A stretch of DNA of 64,000 nucleotides. Origin: Brugia malayi (Eukaryota; Nematoda; Chromadorea; Rhabditida; Onchocercidae). The stretch spans positions 13,251,462-13,315,461 of the forward strand of contig NW_025062478.1 in the NCBI RefSeq assembly GCF_000002995.4, read 5' to 3'. This document shows, one piece after another, positions 12,811-24,774 of the stretch; within the stretch, counting starts at the first letter, position 1, and each line of letters begins with the position of its first letter. Position numbers and translations under genes: made by a program. The notes under the pieces were generated by a model, which did no database searches, was not told the DNA's origin, and worked only from the letters and a program-made list of their open reading frames with translations.

Positions 12811-14180
12811 TCTGCATTTATCTATTGATTTCTCGCACTTTAAGATCTACCTTCAGAAATGTATTTCGTTTAGAAGCTTAAACTCACATAATCGTGGAAA
12901 AGGCAAATCAAAATGAAACGTGAAATGTGGAAAAATATGTCCGTATACTGCTACTAAAACTTCTTTAACACACAAAATTTCAAAGCTTCAGGTTTGAAAT
13001 CGATTTTTCAAATTCGCAAGAAGGCAATATGGTAATAATGTAAATTTTTTTGCAAGAAGACAATATGGTAATAATGTAAATTTTTTAAATAAGAATTTGG
13101 AGAGGATTACAATACCGATTTAAACTTTTTTTGCACTCTCTAATTTCTTCCACTCTTTTCGTTCTTCCGGTTCTAGTATCATCTACACAATTCTGTTCAC
13201 ATGTTCCGCTATTTCTTCTTTGATAAATCTGTAAGCAATATTGCTAAACAAAAACATCAAAACATAAGATTTTAACCATACACGTGTTAAAGGTCAATGT
13301 CAAACTCAACCAGTTTTATAATATGTCGAAATACTCGCGTAGATTTGTATTAAGTCCATATGTAGAAATTTATAAATAAAATTTAAAATTTTTAAAATGG
13401 TAAAGCGTGGTAAACATATAATGAGTATGTTCAGATTTTAGAATTGTTATTATTCCTTGTAAAATCAAATTAATTATATTTCACTCATCGGAAAAAAATC
13501 GAACCAATTTCATTACTACACTTGGTATTTTCAGATAAATATATACCGTTTCAGTTTTATTAGTCAAATTTTTGTTCAACTTTTATCTTCCAATTGTAAC
13601 TAAGCTCGCGCGCATTATTGAGAATGTTGCAGATTGTTGCCAGCTTATAATTAAGATCTACCAGTCTGACAATTCATACTTGATCGTTAAAAGATTGCAA
13701 GTTCTTTGTTCGATTAGCTTTCATTGTTATAAACCAGTCCTATCTGCAATGTTGAAATATTTAGCAGTTTTCCATTCTGGTATTCTCTTTCATAAGCGAC
13801 TGAATTAAACAAACTTCAATATATAAAGAGTAAGGGTCATCAAAAAAGTGACAACTTTTTACTAACTCGTATTACTGTAATCATGTGCATTGGTTCACAG
13901 TATAAAAAGATAAAACTATTGTCTGAGTTCAGTTTTTGAGTATAGCAACTTTTCGATTCATTAATCACAGTATTTCATTCACTTGCTCACTTATTTCACT
14001 TCCAAACAGTTGGTGGCTCAACAGCAGAACGACAACAGTTAGAAAGCGAAAAAATGGCAACATTGTCAACATTTGACGGATTGTTGGTACAGTTGAATAA
14101 CTGTGTGCTGTTCACTTCTCTTCTACAATAAGCCTGATATTGTTAACAATTAAAGCATTATCAATATTTTGCAATTAAAA
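12811..14180. repeat. Segment X, leftmost copy (left edge of U2 amplicon)
   Basis: This segment recurs inverted at about 20992-22350 and direct at about 32605-33963, and it marks the left edge of the amplified region. The match begins within the word TTTATCTATTGAT near 12814. The two inner copies carry extra TCTATTGAT-like units there, so the exact edge is blurred. Inside are a 37-bp tandem duplication (about 13018-13086) and, near 13900-14131, an arrangement resembling an LTR promoter, primer-binding site and short open frame. The 78-codon open frame at 13572-13808 is kept in all copies only because the copies are nearly identical. Confidence 0.85.
14010..14134 (+). other. Possible start of a BEL/Pao-like LTR element (X copy 1)
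   Basis: The sequence TTGGTGGCTCAACAGCAG begins with a TGG that could be a primer-binding site. An open frame follows through an in-frame ATG at 14054 and stops at about 14131. Upstream, at 13903-13940, lie TATAAAAAG and then TTCAGTTTTTGAG, an arrangement like an LTR promoter and initiator. No 3' LTR, protease or reverse transcriptase of this type was found nearby, so this is a suggestion only. The same sequence is at about 21040-21165 (minus) and 33793-33917 (plus). Confidence 0.25.
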
Positions 14181-14496
14181 GAATAGCAAAAACATACAAA
14201 TTTTTTTTCGACAACTGGATCAGTATGGAAACTTCAGGCAATTCCACTTATTGGTAATACTGATGCATTGATTATAGATATTATTTTTTAACCATGTTAT
14301 TATGTACATATACATATTCGGTAAACCAAATTATAATATGTAGAGGTAAAATTGTATTAAATCCATTAAATTAAAAAAGTTCCGACAAATGTTCCAATCT
14401 CACGTAAGAAATCGTTTATCCGACTTTCATGTTTCATGTAGCTGAGCCTATTTGTAATGCCACATTTTAATAAAGAATACGCATTGGAAGTTGTCT

Positions 14497-16072
14497 CCGA
14501 TTCGAATATTGTTAAAATTATCAACTTATTACTTAGTTAACATCTTTTGATGTTTTATTGCTTGTCGGCTCCGTAAACGATTTCCTAATTTGACAAGATT
14601 AAGAGTTCTTCGTTCAGTTGACCTCCTTAATCATAAAATTATTTTGCTATAAACTACTGCTTCAGTTTGACTGTACAATCTCTAATCGCCAATCAGATTG
14701 TATTTCAGGCAGTCGAAATGGCAAAATTTTGAAAATGATAATTTTTTGATTCCGATCCACGTAGTTACAATGAATTAATTGGATCAGGAAAATGAATAAA
14801 ATTCGTCACGTTACGATATCCAACAATCACACAAAACTTAAATTGCTGAAACAAATAATAGCCCCTTAAAGGGCTTCCAAAAAATATGTTCAACAATAAC
14901 TGAAGCTGAGTTGGACATAACTCCATTTCTGAGCTTGATGGAATTCCATCTGAAATCTGGAAACATATATTACGCATTTTCAAATGCATTTTCAGATGCA
15001 ACAAAAGTACGTATTTTCAAATGTATGAAAAGTCATGATGATGCAGTCATTATCATCTGAGAAAAATCAGATCAAATTATTTTGCTTTTTATAGCTAGTA
15101 AAATACTTCCAAGAATACTTTTAAATAGGCTGGTATCATTGCAAAAGTATTTCTATATGACAGTTAATGTGTTTTACAGTTAATAGAAATATATCTATTA
15201 TTCGTTCTCAGATATCTGGAAGAAATTGTGAAAATATAATATAGGACTTTAGGTGACATTCGTTCACTTTGACATAGCAGAAAAGATTTACGGGAAGTGA
15301 TTAGGATGTCTCCTAAGTTTCCCAAGTTCATTGCTATTTTGCATAAGGATCAGCGCAATAAATCAGATATGAAAATTTTTTTCTCTAGGTCTTTCTGAAT
15401 AATCAACGACGTGAAGTATAGTTCATCTATTAGCATCAGAAGCAATAGAGATTTACAAAAGAGTAGCAAACGCATCCAGAACATTCAGCAAATATAAAAA
15501 AACACTACAAAGACATTTATAGTGTCTACTCTCATATACAAATCTAAATTGTAGAAATCAACCTCGCCATCATCTGCAACTCATGAACGTTTCCATCAGT
15601 GTTACCTCCTCACATCCTAATCCACTACACTTATCACATGAGTAGTGCTGTCGTTACAAACAAGAATCACCACTGTCCCCGATTCGAATACTGTTAAAAT
15701 TATCAACTTATTACTTAGTTAACATCTTTTGATGTTTTATTGCTTGTCGGCTCCGTAAACGATTTCCTAATTTGACAAGATTAAGAGTTCTTCGTTCAGT
15801 TGACCTCCTTAATCATAAAATTATTTTGCTATAAACTACTGCTTCAGTTTAACTGTACAATCTCTATTCGCCAATCAGATTGTATTTCAGGCAGTCGAAA
15901 TGGCAAAATTTTGAAAATGATAATTTTTTGATTTCGATCCACGTAGTTACAATGAATTAATTGGATCAGGAAAATGAATAAAATTCGTCACGTTACGATA
16001 TCCAACAATCACACAAAACTTAAATTGCTGGAACAAATAATAGCCCCTTAAAGGGCTTCCAAAAAATATGTT
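14497..16072. repeat. 394-bp direct repeat pair flanking the LINE fragment (with positions of all copies)
   Basis: Two direct copies, 14497-14890 and 15679-16072, start CCGATTCGAATA and end AAAAAATATGTT and differ at only a handful of bases. Further pairs are at about 19100-19493 and 20282-20675; 24381-24774 and 25563-25956; 29002-29395 and 30184-30577; 34280-34673 and 35462-35855. The last arm has only the proximal copy, about 38907-39300. Each copy contains the short palindrome AGCCCCTTAAAGGGCT. I see no coding potential or terminal inverted repeats, and the nature of the element is unknown. Confidence 0.85.
14891..15678 (+). mobile_element. Decayed LINE 3' half (RT and C-terminal part), arm 1
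   Basis: Read on the plus strand with several frameshifts, this stretch shows pieces of a non-LTR retrotransposon reverse transcriptase. LDGIPSEIWKHILRI lies near 14937, SKILPRILLNRLVSL near 15098 (the 'ISLLxIAGKILARILLNRL' block of such elements), and MSPKFPKFIAILH near 15307. Towards the end a frame reading STLIYKSKL and then HERFHQ matches the 'LLYGxExW ... LERFHQRxLR' region. Stops and shifts make it non-functional. The catalytic FADD/YADD block was not found. It ends abruptly at both 394-bp repeats. Confidence 0.75.
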
Positions 16073-16460
16073 AACAATCATAAATACTCTCCTGCACGGA
16101 AATCTTTAGTAAAAGGCGAAAGATTTTCTCGGTCAAATGCAGGAGAGCAAGACAAACAAACCCATCACTGAATCAATGTTATAGCCAATTTCGCAAGGAT
16201 TTTGCAGTGGTTCAGTGGACGAAAGAGGCGAATAGAGAAAAGTATTCTCAGTTGCGATACGGTTGAATGTGATAGCGGAGTTCCATTCGAGGGTGCATTT
16301 AGTTGCATTAACAATTAGTTCTTTTACTCTTGATGTCGTTGCAAGTGATGCATCGAAAGAGAAAAAGAGCATGCTCTTTATACATCTGCTAGAGAATTGC
16401 AAAACCTATCAGAAGTTTGCTGCAGCATGAACTATTATTGAATAGCAATGGGATTGCAGT

Positions 16461-16653
16461 ATCGCTTCTCGGCCTATTGGCTAAGATCAAAGTGTAGTAT
16501 CTGTTCTTATCAGCTTAATCTCTGATATGTGGTCAATCGATCACTTCGAGATTATCCTATTTTTGAGACCATGGTGGGTTTGAAGGGGCTTGCTCCTCAC
16601 CTACCGCGGGTCGACCCGGTATTGCACCTACCTCCGGGAACGGCCCATTCACC
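16461..16653 (+). ncRNA. U2 snRNA, copy 1
   Basis: The 5' end ATCGCTTCTCGGCC, the run AAGATCAAAGTGTAGTATC (containing the branch-point-pairing GUAGUA) and CTGTTCTTATCAG are the hallmark of U2. The Sm site ATTTTTG lies at about 16558-16564, followed by the 3' stem-loops (GGGGCTTGCTCC and a GC-rich final stem). The length, about 190, is normal for U2. U2 snRNA pairs with the intron branch site in the spliceosome. The 3' end is estimated from the last stem. The open frame on the opposite strand (16557-16784) is a shadow of this RNA gene. Confidence 0.95.
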
Positions 16654-16983
16654 CTTTGGGGTGAAAGTTGAATTACCGAAGATGCTGGAATAATTAATGT
16701 ATGGTAAACATTCACTATACACAGTAACTCTGTTTCATCCAACATCACATAAAAGACTGCCCAGTGCATCTTTTCAAATGTCAAGATTAAGACAAATAAA
16801 ATTTGAATTGTTAATTAATCAATAGTATACATATATAAAATGTACCATTATATATGAGTCCTTTAGATCGTTTATAGATGGTAAAAATATGCGCAACTTT
16901 GCTTGCTGATTTTTAACCTAACAAGCAAGAGTATAATCAAAATGTTTTTGCTAAGATTCACTAATTGGTCATATTAACATGAA

Positions 16984-18188
16984 CATTAATAATTTGAGCA
17001 ATAATCACACGACCAAATCTTAAAAAATATATATATATATATATATATACATATTTTTTTTATATTTAATATTTTAAGCATTAAAAAATTTGGAAGAAAA
17101 ATAGTTGCAATTTAAAAAGGAAGTAAGGCACACATCTGTAACAAAATATTCCTACTTGTGTTTTTAGATAATTTCACAAATCTTTAAATTCTCCTGACCT
17201 CGATGAGAACTAATTCACCCTCAAAATATTTCCGAATATAAGCTAATAGCAAGACATTTGCATTTAATGCTATATCATTTCTTAAATGCGCGAACGGAGC
17301 AAAATACGCAAATAAAACAAAAAATTTATAATAATTTATTAATTTTTCATCTTATATGCATGGTTTTTCGAACAATATTATAAATTATGGTGTTCAAGTG
17401 CAAGGCGCAAGTCTACCAAATTTGGTAGATATAAAAAGTCATTTAAGCGAAGAAACCGCTGATTGATACTTCGGTAGATATTTTGAAGCATTTTAAATAA
17501 AACCTGTGTTATTTTTTTAATAATTCTTCAAATGTTATTTAATTGAGATTTAGACATAAAATGCATATTTCACCAGTTCGTTTACTGTCGCCACTTTCTT
17601 TCATCACGTTTTTTTTGTTTTTTTTGTTTTTTTCACAACTGCAACTATTATCTGAATTGGCGATGATTTTGATATAAACAGATCATGTATTAAATAGCAG
17701 AAGTAATTATATATATATATATATTATATAATGTGTACCAAAGGGTATATATAAATTTATACATCTGTTTGATGTCTATAATGAACAAATTTATATAATG
17801 AATAATTATATGGGCAACCATCAAAGACAATAATATTATGCTTTAATAGTTGCATGATTTCATTCACGATGCCTCAATGTGGACTGAGAAATCCTAAATA
17901 TTATGTTAATCTCTATTTTACCACAATATACAGCATCTTAGCGTTTCATTCTGGTACAAGGAAAAATACTGCGCCAATCGTGATCTATAACGGGATGATA
18001 ATCATTTCGTTTTGCTTTTTTTTTGGCATTGTCGGTAAATCCCAATATAACATATCGAAACAAACTTTTATTAAATCCGCACAACTTGTCTTACTTGAAT
18101 AATCCTTAGGCAAATGCTTCAATTAAGAAACTTTTCTAATTGAAAAGCGAGTAACATTAAAGTAAAGATTGTCTTATTGAACATAATT
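16984..18188 (+). repeat. Palindrome spacer 1 (orientation A)
   Basis: A non-palindromic loop of 1.2 kb separates arms 1 and 2. It is present again at 26868-28090 (inverted) and 36767-37995 (same orientation). It contains two (TA)n runs, near 17026-17049 and 17709-17730, whose lengths differ among the copies. An open frame of 82-85 codons (17854-18102 here) is shifted near its end in this copy and is probably not a gene. This copy has one unit of a 9-base CCAATATAA duplication; the other two have two. Confidence 0.9.
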
Positions 18189-18518
18189 TTCATGTTAATA
18201 TGACCAATTAGTGAATCTTAGCAAAAACATTTTGATTATACTCTTGCTTGTTAGGTTAAAAATCAGCAAGCAAAGTTGCGCATATTTTTACCATCTATAA
18301 ACGATCTAAAGGACTCATATATAATGGTACATTTTATATATGTATACTATTGATTAATTAACAATTCAAATTTTATTTGTCTTAATCTTGACATTTGAAA
18401 AGATGCACTGGGCAGTCTTTTATGTGATGTTGGATGAAACAGAGTTACTGTGTATAGTGAATGTTTACCATACATTAATTATTCCAGCATCTTCGGTAAT
18501 TCAACTTTCACCCCAAAG

Positions 18519-18711
18519 GGTGAATGGGCCGTTCCCGGAGGTAGGTGCAATACCGGGTCGACCCGCGGTAGGTGAGGAGCAAGCCCCTTCAAACCCACCA
18601 TGGTCTCAAAAATAGGATAATCTCGAAGTGATCGATTGACCACATATCAGAGATTAAGCTGATAAGAACAGATACTACACTTTGATCTTAGCCAATAGGC
18701 CGAGAAGCGAT
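18519..18711 (-). ncRNA. U2 snRNA, copy 2
   Basis: Exact inverted copy of the U2 gene at 16461, with the same 5' end, GTAGTATC element and Sm site. It is transcribed away from copy 1's strand, so copies 1 and 2 have their 3' ends facing each other across the 1.2-kb spacer. Confidence 0.95.
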
Positions 18712-19493
18712 ACTGCAATCCCATTGCTATTCAATAATAGTTCATGCTGCAGCAAACTTCTGATAGGTTTTGCAATTCTCTAGCAGATGTATAAAGAGCA
18801 TGCTCTTTTTCTCTTTCGATGCATCACTTGCAACGACATCAAGAGTAAAAGAACTAATTGTTAATGCAACTAAATGCACCCTCGAATGGAACTCCGCTAT
18901 CACATTCAACCGTATCGCAACTGAGAATACTTTTCTCTATTCGCCTCTTTCGTCCACTGAACCACTGCAAAATCCTTGCGAAATTGGCTATAACATTGAT
19001 TCAGTGATGGGTTTGTTTGTCTTGCTCTCCTGCATTTGACCGAGAAAATCTTTCGCCTTTTACTAAAGATTTCCGTGCAGGAGAGTATTTATGATTGTTA
19101 ACATATTTTTTGGAAGCCCTTTAAGGGGCTATTATTTGTTCCAGCAATTTAAGTTTTGTGTGATTGTTGGATATCGTAACGTGACGAATTTTATTCATTT
19201 TCCTGATCCAATTAATTCATTGTAACTACGTGGATCGAAATCAAAAAAATTATCATTTTCAAAATTTTGCCATTTCGACTGCCTGAAATACAATCTGATT
19301 GGCGAATAGAGATTGTACAGTTAAACTGAAGCAGTAGTTTATAGCAAAATAATTTTATGATTAAGGAGGTCAACTGAACGAAGAACTCTTAATCTTGTCA
19401 AATTAGGAAATCGTTTACGGAGCCGACAAGCAATAAAACATCAAAAGATGTTAACTAAGTAATAAGTTGATAATTTTAACAGTATTCGAATCG

Positions 19494-20281
19494 GGGACAG
19501 TGGTGATTCTTGTTTGTAACGACAGCACTACTCATGTGATAAGTGTAGTGGATTAGGATGTGAGGAGGTAACACTGATGGAAACGTTCATGAGTTGCAGA
19601 TGATGGCGAGGTTGATTTCTACAATTTAGATTTGTATATGAGAGTAGACACTATAAATGTCTTTGTAGTGTTTTTTTATATTTGCTGAATGTTCTGGATG
19701 CGTTTGCTACTCTTTTGTAAATCTCTATTGCTTCTGATGCTAATAGATGAACTATACTTCACGTCGTTGATTATTCAGAAAGACCTAGAGAAAAAAATTT
19801 TCATATCTGATTTATTGCGCTGATCCTTATGCAAAATAGCAATGAACTTGGGAAACTTAGGAGACATCCTAATCACTTCCCGTAAATCTTTTCTGCTATG
19901 TCAAAGTGAACGAATGTCACCTAAAGTCCTATATTATATTTTCACAATTTCTTCCAGATATCTGAGAACGAATAATAGATATATTTCTATTAACTGTAAA
20001 ACACATTAACTGTCATATAGAAATACTTTTGCAATGATACCAGCCTATTTAAAAGTATTCTTGGAAGTATTTTACTAGCTATAAAAAGCAAAATAATTTG
20101 ATCTGATTTTTCTCAGATGATAATGACTGCATCATCATGACTTTTCATACATTTGAAAATACGTACTTTTGTTGCATCTGAAAATGCATTTGAAAATGCG
20201 TAATATATGTTTCCAGATTTCAGATGGAATTCCATCAAGCTCAGAAATGGAGTTATGTCCAACTCAGCTTCAGTTATTGTT
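19494..20281 (-). mobile_element. Decayed LINE 3' half, arm 2
   Basis: Inverted copy of the LINE fragment at 14891-15678 with the same RT fragments and the same breaks. It is bounded on both sides by the 394-bp repeats. Confidence 0.72.
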
Positions 20282-22744
20282 GAACATATTTTTTGGAAGC
20301 CCTTTAAGGGCTATTATTTGTTTCAGCAATTTAAGTTTTGTGTGATTGTTGGATATCGTAACGTGACGAATTTTATTCATTTTCCTGATCCAATTAATTC
20401 ATTGTAACTACGTGGATCGGAATCAAAAAATTATCATTTTCAAAATTTTGCCATTTCGACTGCCTGAAATACAATCTGATTGGCGATTAGAGATTGTACA
20501 GTCAAACTGAAGCAGTAGTTTATAGCAAAATAATTTTATGATTAAGGAGGTCAACTGAACGAAGAACTCTTAATCTTGTCAAATTAGGAAATCGTTTACG
20601 GAGCCGACAAGCAATAAAACATCAAAAGATGTTAACTAAGTAATAAGTTGATAATTTTAACAATATTCGAATCGGAGACAACTTCCAATGCGTATTCTTT
20701 ATTAAAATGTGGCATTACAAATAGGCTCAGCTACATGAAACATGAAAGTCGGATAAACGATTTCTTACGTGAGATTGGAACATTTGTCGGAACTTTTTTA
20801 ATTTAATGGATTTAATACAATTTTACCTCTACATATTATAATTTGGTTTACCGAATATGTATATGTACATAATAACATGGTTAAAAAATAATATCTATAA
20901 TCAATGCATCAGTATTACCAATAAGTGGAATTGCCTGAAGTTTCCATACTGATCCAGTTGTCGAAAAAAAATTTGTATGTTTTTGCTATTCTTTTAATTG
21001 CAAAATATTGATAATGCTTTAATTGTTAACAATATCAGGCTTATTGTAGAAGAGAAGTGAACAGCACACAGTTATTCAACTGTACCAACAATCCGTCAAA
21101 TGTTGACAATGTTGCCATTTTTTCGCTTTCTAACTGTTGTCGTTCTGCTGTTGAGCCACCAACTGTTTGGAAGTGAAATAAGTGAGCAAGTGAATGAAAT
21201 ACTGTGATTAATGAATCGAAAAGTTGCTATACTCAAAAACTGAACTCAGACAATAGTTTTATCTTTTTATACTGTGAACCAATGCACATGATTACAGTAA
21301 TACGAGTTAGTAAAAAGTTGTCACTTTTTTGATGACCCTTACTCTTTATATATTGAAGTTTGTTTAATTCAGTCGCTTATGAAAGAGAATACCAGAATGG
21401 AAAACTGCTAAATATTTCAACATTGCAGATAGGACTGGTTTATAACAATGAAAGCTAATCGAACAAAGAACTTGCAATCTTTTAACGATCAAGTATGAAT
21501 TGTCAGACTGGTAGATCTTAATTATAAGCTGGCAACAATCTGCAACATTCTCAATAATGCGCGCGAGCTTAGTTACAATTGGAAGATAAAAGTTGAACAA
21601 AAATTTGACTAATAAAACTGAAACGGTATATATTTATCTGAAAATACCAAGTGTAGTAATGAAATTGGTTCGATTTTTTTCCGATGAGTGAAATATAATT
21701 AATTTGATTTTACAAGGAATAATAACAATTCTAAAATCTGAACATACTCATTATATGTTTACCACGCTTTACCATTTTAAAAATTTTAAATTTTATTTAT
21801 AAATTTCTACATATGGACTTAATACAAATCTACGCGAGTATTTCGACATATTATAAAACTGGTTGAGTTTGACATTGACCTTTAACACGTGTATGGTTAA
21901 AATCTTATGTTTTGATGTTTTGTTTAGCAATATTGCTTACAGATTTATCAAAGAAGAAATAGCGGAACATGTGAACAGAATTGTGTAGATGATACTAGAA
22001 CCGGAAGAACGAAAAGAGTGGAAGAAATTAGAGAGTGCAAAAAAAGTTTAAATCGGTATTGTAATCCTCTCCAAATTCTTATTTAAAAAATTTACATTAT
22101 TACCATATTGTCTTCTTGCAAAAAAATTTACATTATTACCATATTGCCTTCTTGCGAATTTGAAAAATCGATTTCAAACCTGAAGCTTTGAAATTTTGTG
22201 TGTTAAAGAAGTTTTAGTAGCAGTATACGGACATATTTTTCCACATTTCACGTTTCATTTTGATTTGCCTTTTCCACGATTATGTGAGTTTAAGCTTCTA
22301 AACGAAATACATTTCTGGAGGTAGATCTCAAAGTGCGAGAAATCAATAGACGGATAGATCAATAGATAAATCGGAAGTCAATAGATAGTAAAAAGTTGCC
22401 ACTTTTTGATGACCCTTACTCTTTATATAACAGAAGTTCGATGCAGGATTTGTCGGAAAAAAAAGGCTGTGAAAATTTTTAAATAATTTCTTTTGTTGCT
22501 GTCATTGTTTTTATCGTTATTAAATCTAAAAAAATCATTTATCCCATAATACGTATTAAAATCTAATTAATTGTATTTATATCAATTATTGCAAAAACAG
22601 TTTAGTTTTATTTACTTGAAAACAAAAAAAGAGCATAATAATAATAGGAAGAAAAAGAAGAGTAAAAAAAAAAAAATAATAATAGCAATAATAGTAACAA
22701 TAATAATAAAATAATAATCATAGTAATAATCGTAGTGATAATAA

Positions 22745-22748
22745 TTGT

Positions 22749-22805
<57 letters not shown>
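22745..22805. repeat. (TAA)n microsatellite, connector 1
   Basis: About 18-20 consecutive TAA-type triplets. The matching run in connector 2 (about 32151-32205) is one triplet shorter. The tyrosine-rich open frame across it is only the repeat read in one frame. Confidence 0.9.
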
Positions 22806-22806
<1 letters not shown>

Positions 22807-23567
22807 GTAATAACATAGTTTATAAAAAAGGCGCATAGAAGGATTTTTTTTTAATTGAAGTAATTTTCACTGTACTATACAGTATTCTCTACTGTGAAAT
22901 ATTTTTTAAAAAAAAATCTTTGCATATATCTGATCATTTTTAAATATTTAAATGAAATCATGTGTCCGATTACGAATGTATAAAAGGTGATGAAAATTCT
23001 GAGTTAATCATTTCAATTAGAACTGTTGCAGTGAGCGGTAAGGATGATGGTTCTCTACTGGGGAAATAAGTTAGAACAGGGCAATCAGTTTTTGATTGTA
23101 ATTGAAATAATACACCGGTTGTTTGCAATATCATCGAAACATCGTATCTTGCTCGCTTGAATTATTCACTGAGAACATTTTAAAAGAAATTCATTAATAA
23201 TAACAAATATAGCACTAGAGATTGAAAATTATATCCATTTGAATAGTAACCTAAAAATGAGGATGAATTTTTGTATCAGAAGAGAAATCCACTTGAATCG
23301 AATAATATTCTTTGATATTTAAGATCACAAGTGCAAAAAAACCACTTGCGTACAAAAATCGTTTGATCACACTGTCGGGGACTTGGAAATAAATTCGAGA
23401 TGAGGATTTTATTAAAAAATCATATTTAGTAAAAAATTTGGTGAAAATTTCCCTTCATTTTTTCACGGATAAAGTTTGCATCCCGAAAAAAAGTTATCAG
23501 CCCTCTAATTCAATAAAAAATAATTTGCGTTTAAATAATAGTCGAAAAATGAACACAAATCTTTCAG

Positions 23568-23844
23568 GATGAGCTGGGTAGACGAGACAAACGGCGTTCT
23601 AAGGTTGTACCGGCTGAATCGGACAACCAACCGAAATGTGCGTCCGAGAAACCGACACCTCATGCAGCCGATGCTTCTCCTATCCGCATCAGCACCTACC
23701 GCACTGCAATCGTGCCCTTGCACTGCGAATGTATTTCCTGGAGGAGAAGCGTCGAAAAGAGCGAAAAAAGGAGGAAAAGGAAAAAGCTGCAAACGCGAAA
23801 AATTTAAGAAGGCACGGGCAGAAGCAGATAATTTATTCCATTAA
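23568..23844 (+). pseudogene. Orphan terminal-exon-like block, connector 1
   Basis: An acceptor-like ATCTTTCAG precedes 23568, and from there the base composition becomes much richer in G and C than its surroundings. All three frames stay open for long stretches. One frame has an opening DELGRRDKRRSK; another ends in a lysine/glutamate-rich run containing EEKRRKERKKEEKEKAA. An AATAAA lies at 23917-23922. This looks like the last exon and 3' UTR of a gene whose other exons are not here, or a frameshifted fragment. I do not recognise the protein, and the true frame is undecided. Confidence 0.4.
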
Positions 23845-24774
23845 ATTGTATTTATGATTCGGTCGGCGGATTAATTGATTTCATGAACGAAAGATTTAAC
23901 TATGTAGCAAGTGCTCAATAAAATATTGACTTGAAACAGTTTCATAAATTTTAAAAGTCTGATACAAATAGTAATAAAGGCTAAAATGTGGAAGTGTCAC
24001 ACAAAAAGAAAACACTTTTGATATTCGATATTTAATTAAGGTGTCGATATTGTGCAATTAAGAGAATAGCAAAAACATACAAATTTTTTTTTCGATAACT
24101 GGATCAGTATGGAAACTTCAGGCAATTCCACTTATTGGTAATACTGATGCATTGATTATAGATATTATTTTTTAACCATGTTATTATGTACATATACATA
24201 TTCGGTAAACCAAATTATAATATGTAGAGGTAAAATTGTATTAAATCCATTAAATTAAAAAAGTTCCGACAAATGTTCCAATCTCACGTAAGAAATCGTT
24301 TATCCGACTTTCATGTTTCATGTAGCTGAGCCTATTTGTAATGCCACATTTTAATAAAGAATACGCATTGGAAGTTGTCTCCGATTCGAATATTGTTAAA
24401 ATTATCAACTTATTACTTAGTTAACATCTTTTGATGTTTTATTGCTTGTCGGCTCCGTAAACGATTTCCTAATTTGACAAGATTAAGAGTTCTTCGTTCA
24501 GTTGACCTCCTTAATCATAAAATTATTTTGCTATAAACTACTGCTTCAGTTTGACTGTACAATCTCTAATCGCCAATCAGATTGTATTTCAGGCAGTCGA
24601 AATGGCAAAATTTTGAAAATGATAATTTTTTGATTCCGATCCACGTAGTTACAATGAATTAATTGGATCAGGAAAATGAATAAAATTCGTCACGTTACGA
24701 TATCCAACAATCACACAAAACTTAAATTGCTGAAACAAATAATAGCCCCTTAAAGGGCTTCCAAAAAATATGTT

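Larger units (their letters stand above)
14181..16983 (+). repeat. U2 amplicon arm 1 (forward)
   Basis: First of six near-identical arms. In order: a 0.3-kb outer part; distal 394-bp repeat (14497-14890); LINE 3' fragment (14891-15678); proximal 394-bp repeat (15679-16072); U2 5' flank; U2 snRNA gene (16461-16653); U2 3' flank. It mirrors arm 2 about an axis near 17586. Matching positions sum to 35172 at both ends of the arm, so there is almost no net indel over 2.8 kb. Confidence 0.93.
18189..20991 (-). repeat. U2 amplicon arm 2 (reverse)
   Basis: Reverse complement of arm 1 with rare single-base differences. There is an extra A in the run near 19240 and a missing G in AAGGGGCT near 20303, and the two cancel in length. 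The order from left to right is U2 (18519-18711, minus), proximal 394-bp repeat, LINE fragment, distal 394-bp repeat, outer part. Confidence 0.93.
20992..24063. repeat. Connector 1 (segments X' and Y)
   Basis: About 3.07 kb joining arm 2 to arm 3. Its left part, to about 22430, is segment X in reverse orientation. Its right part, Y, is shared only with connector 2. Y holds a (TAA)n microsatellite (about 22745-22805) and an exon-like block with a polyadenylation signal at 23568-23922. The whole connector recurs as its reverse complement at 30894-33963. Confidence 0.88.

Noticed and set aside
13572..13808. 78-codon frame repeated in segment X
   Set aside because: No domain, no acceptor or donor, and no independent divergence between copies to show selection.
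14765..15004. 79-codon frame repeated in the arms
   Set aside because: It runs antisense across the distal 394-bp repeat and the LINE fragment; the LINE reading on the other strand explains the sequence better.
16133..16784. Open frames of 75-89 codons preserved in all six arms (U2 flank and antisense to U2)
   Set aside because: They are preserved only because the arms are almost identical copies. One is antisense to the U2 RNA gene and the other lies in its 5' flank; neither has splice signals, domains or a codon pattern of its own.
17854..18102. 82-85 codon hydrophobic frame in the palindrome spacers
   Set aside because: It is frameshifted in one of three copies and has no supporting signals.
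22612..22836. Tyrosine-rich frames in the connectors
   Set aside because: Translation of a (TAA)n microsatellite on the opposite strand.
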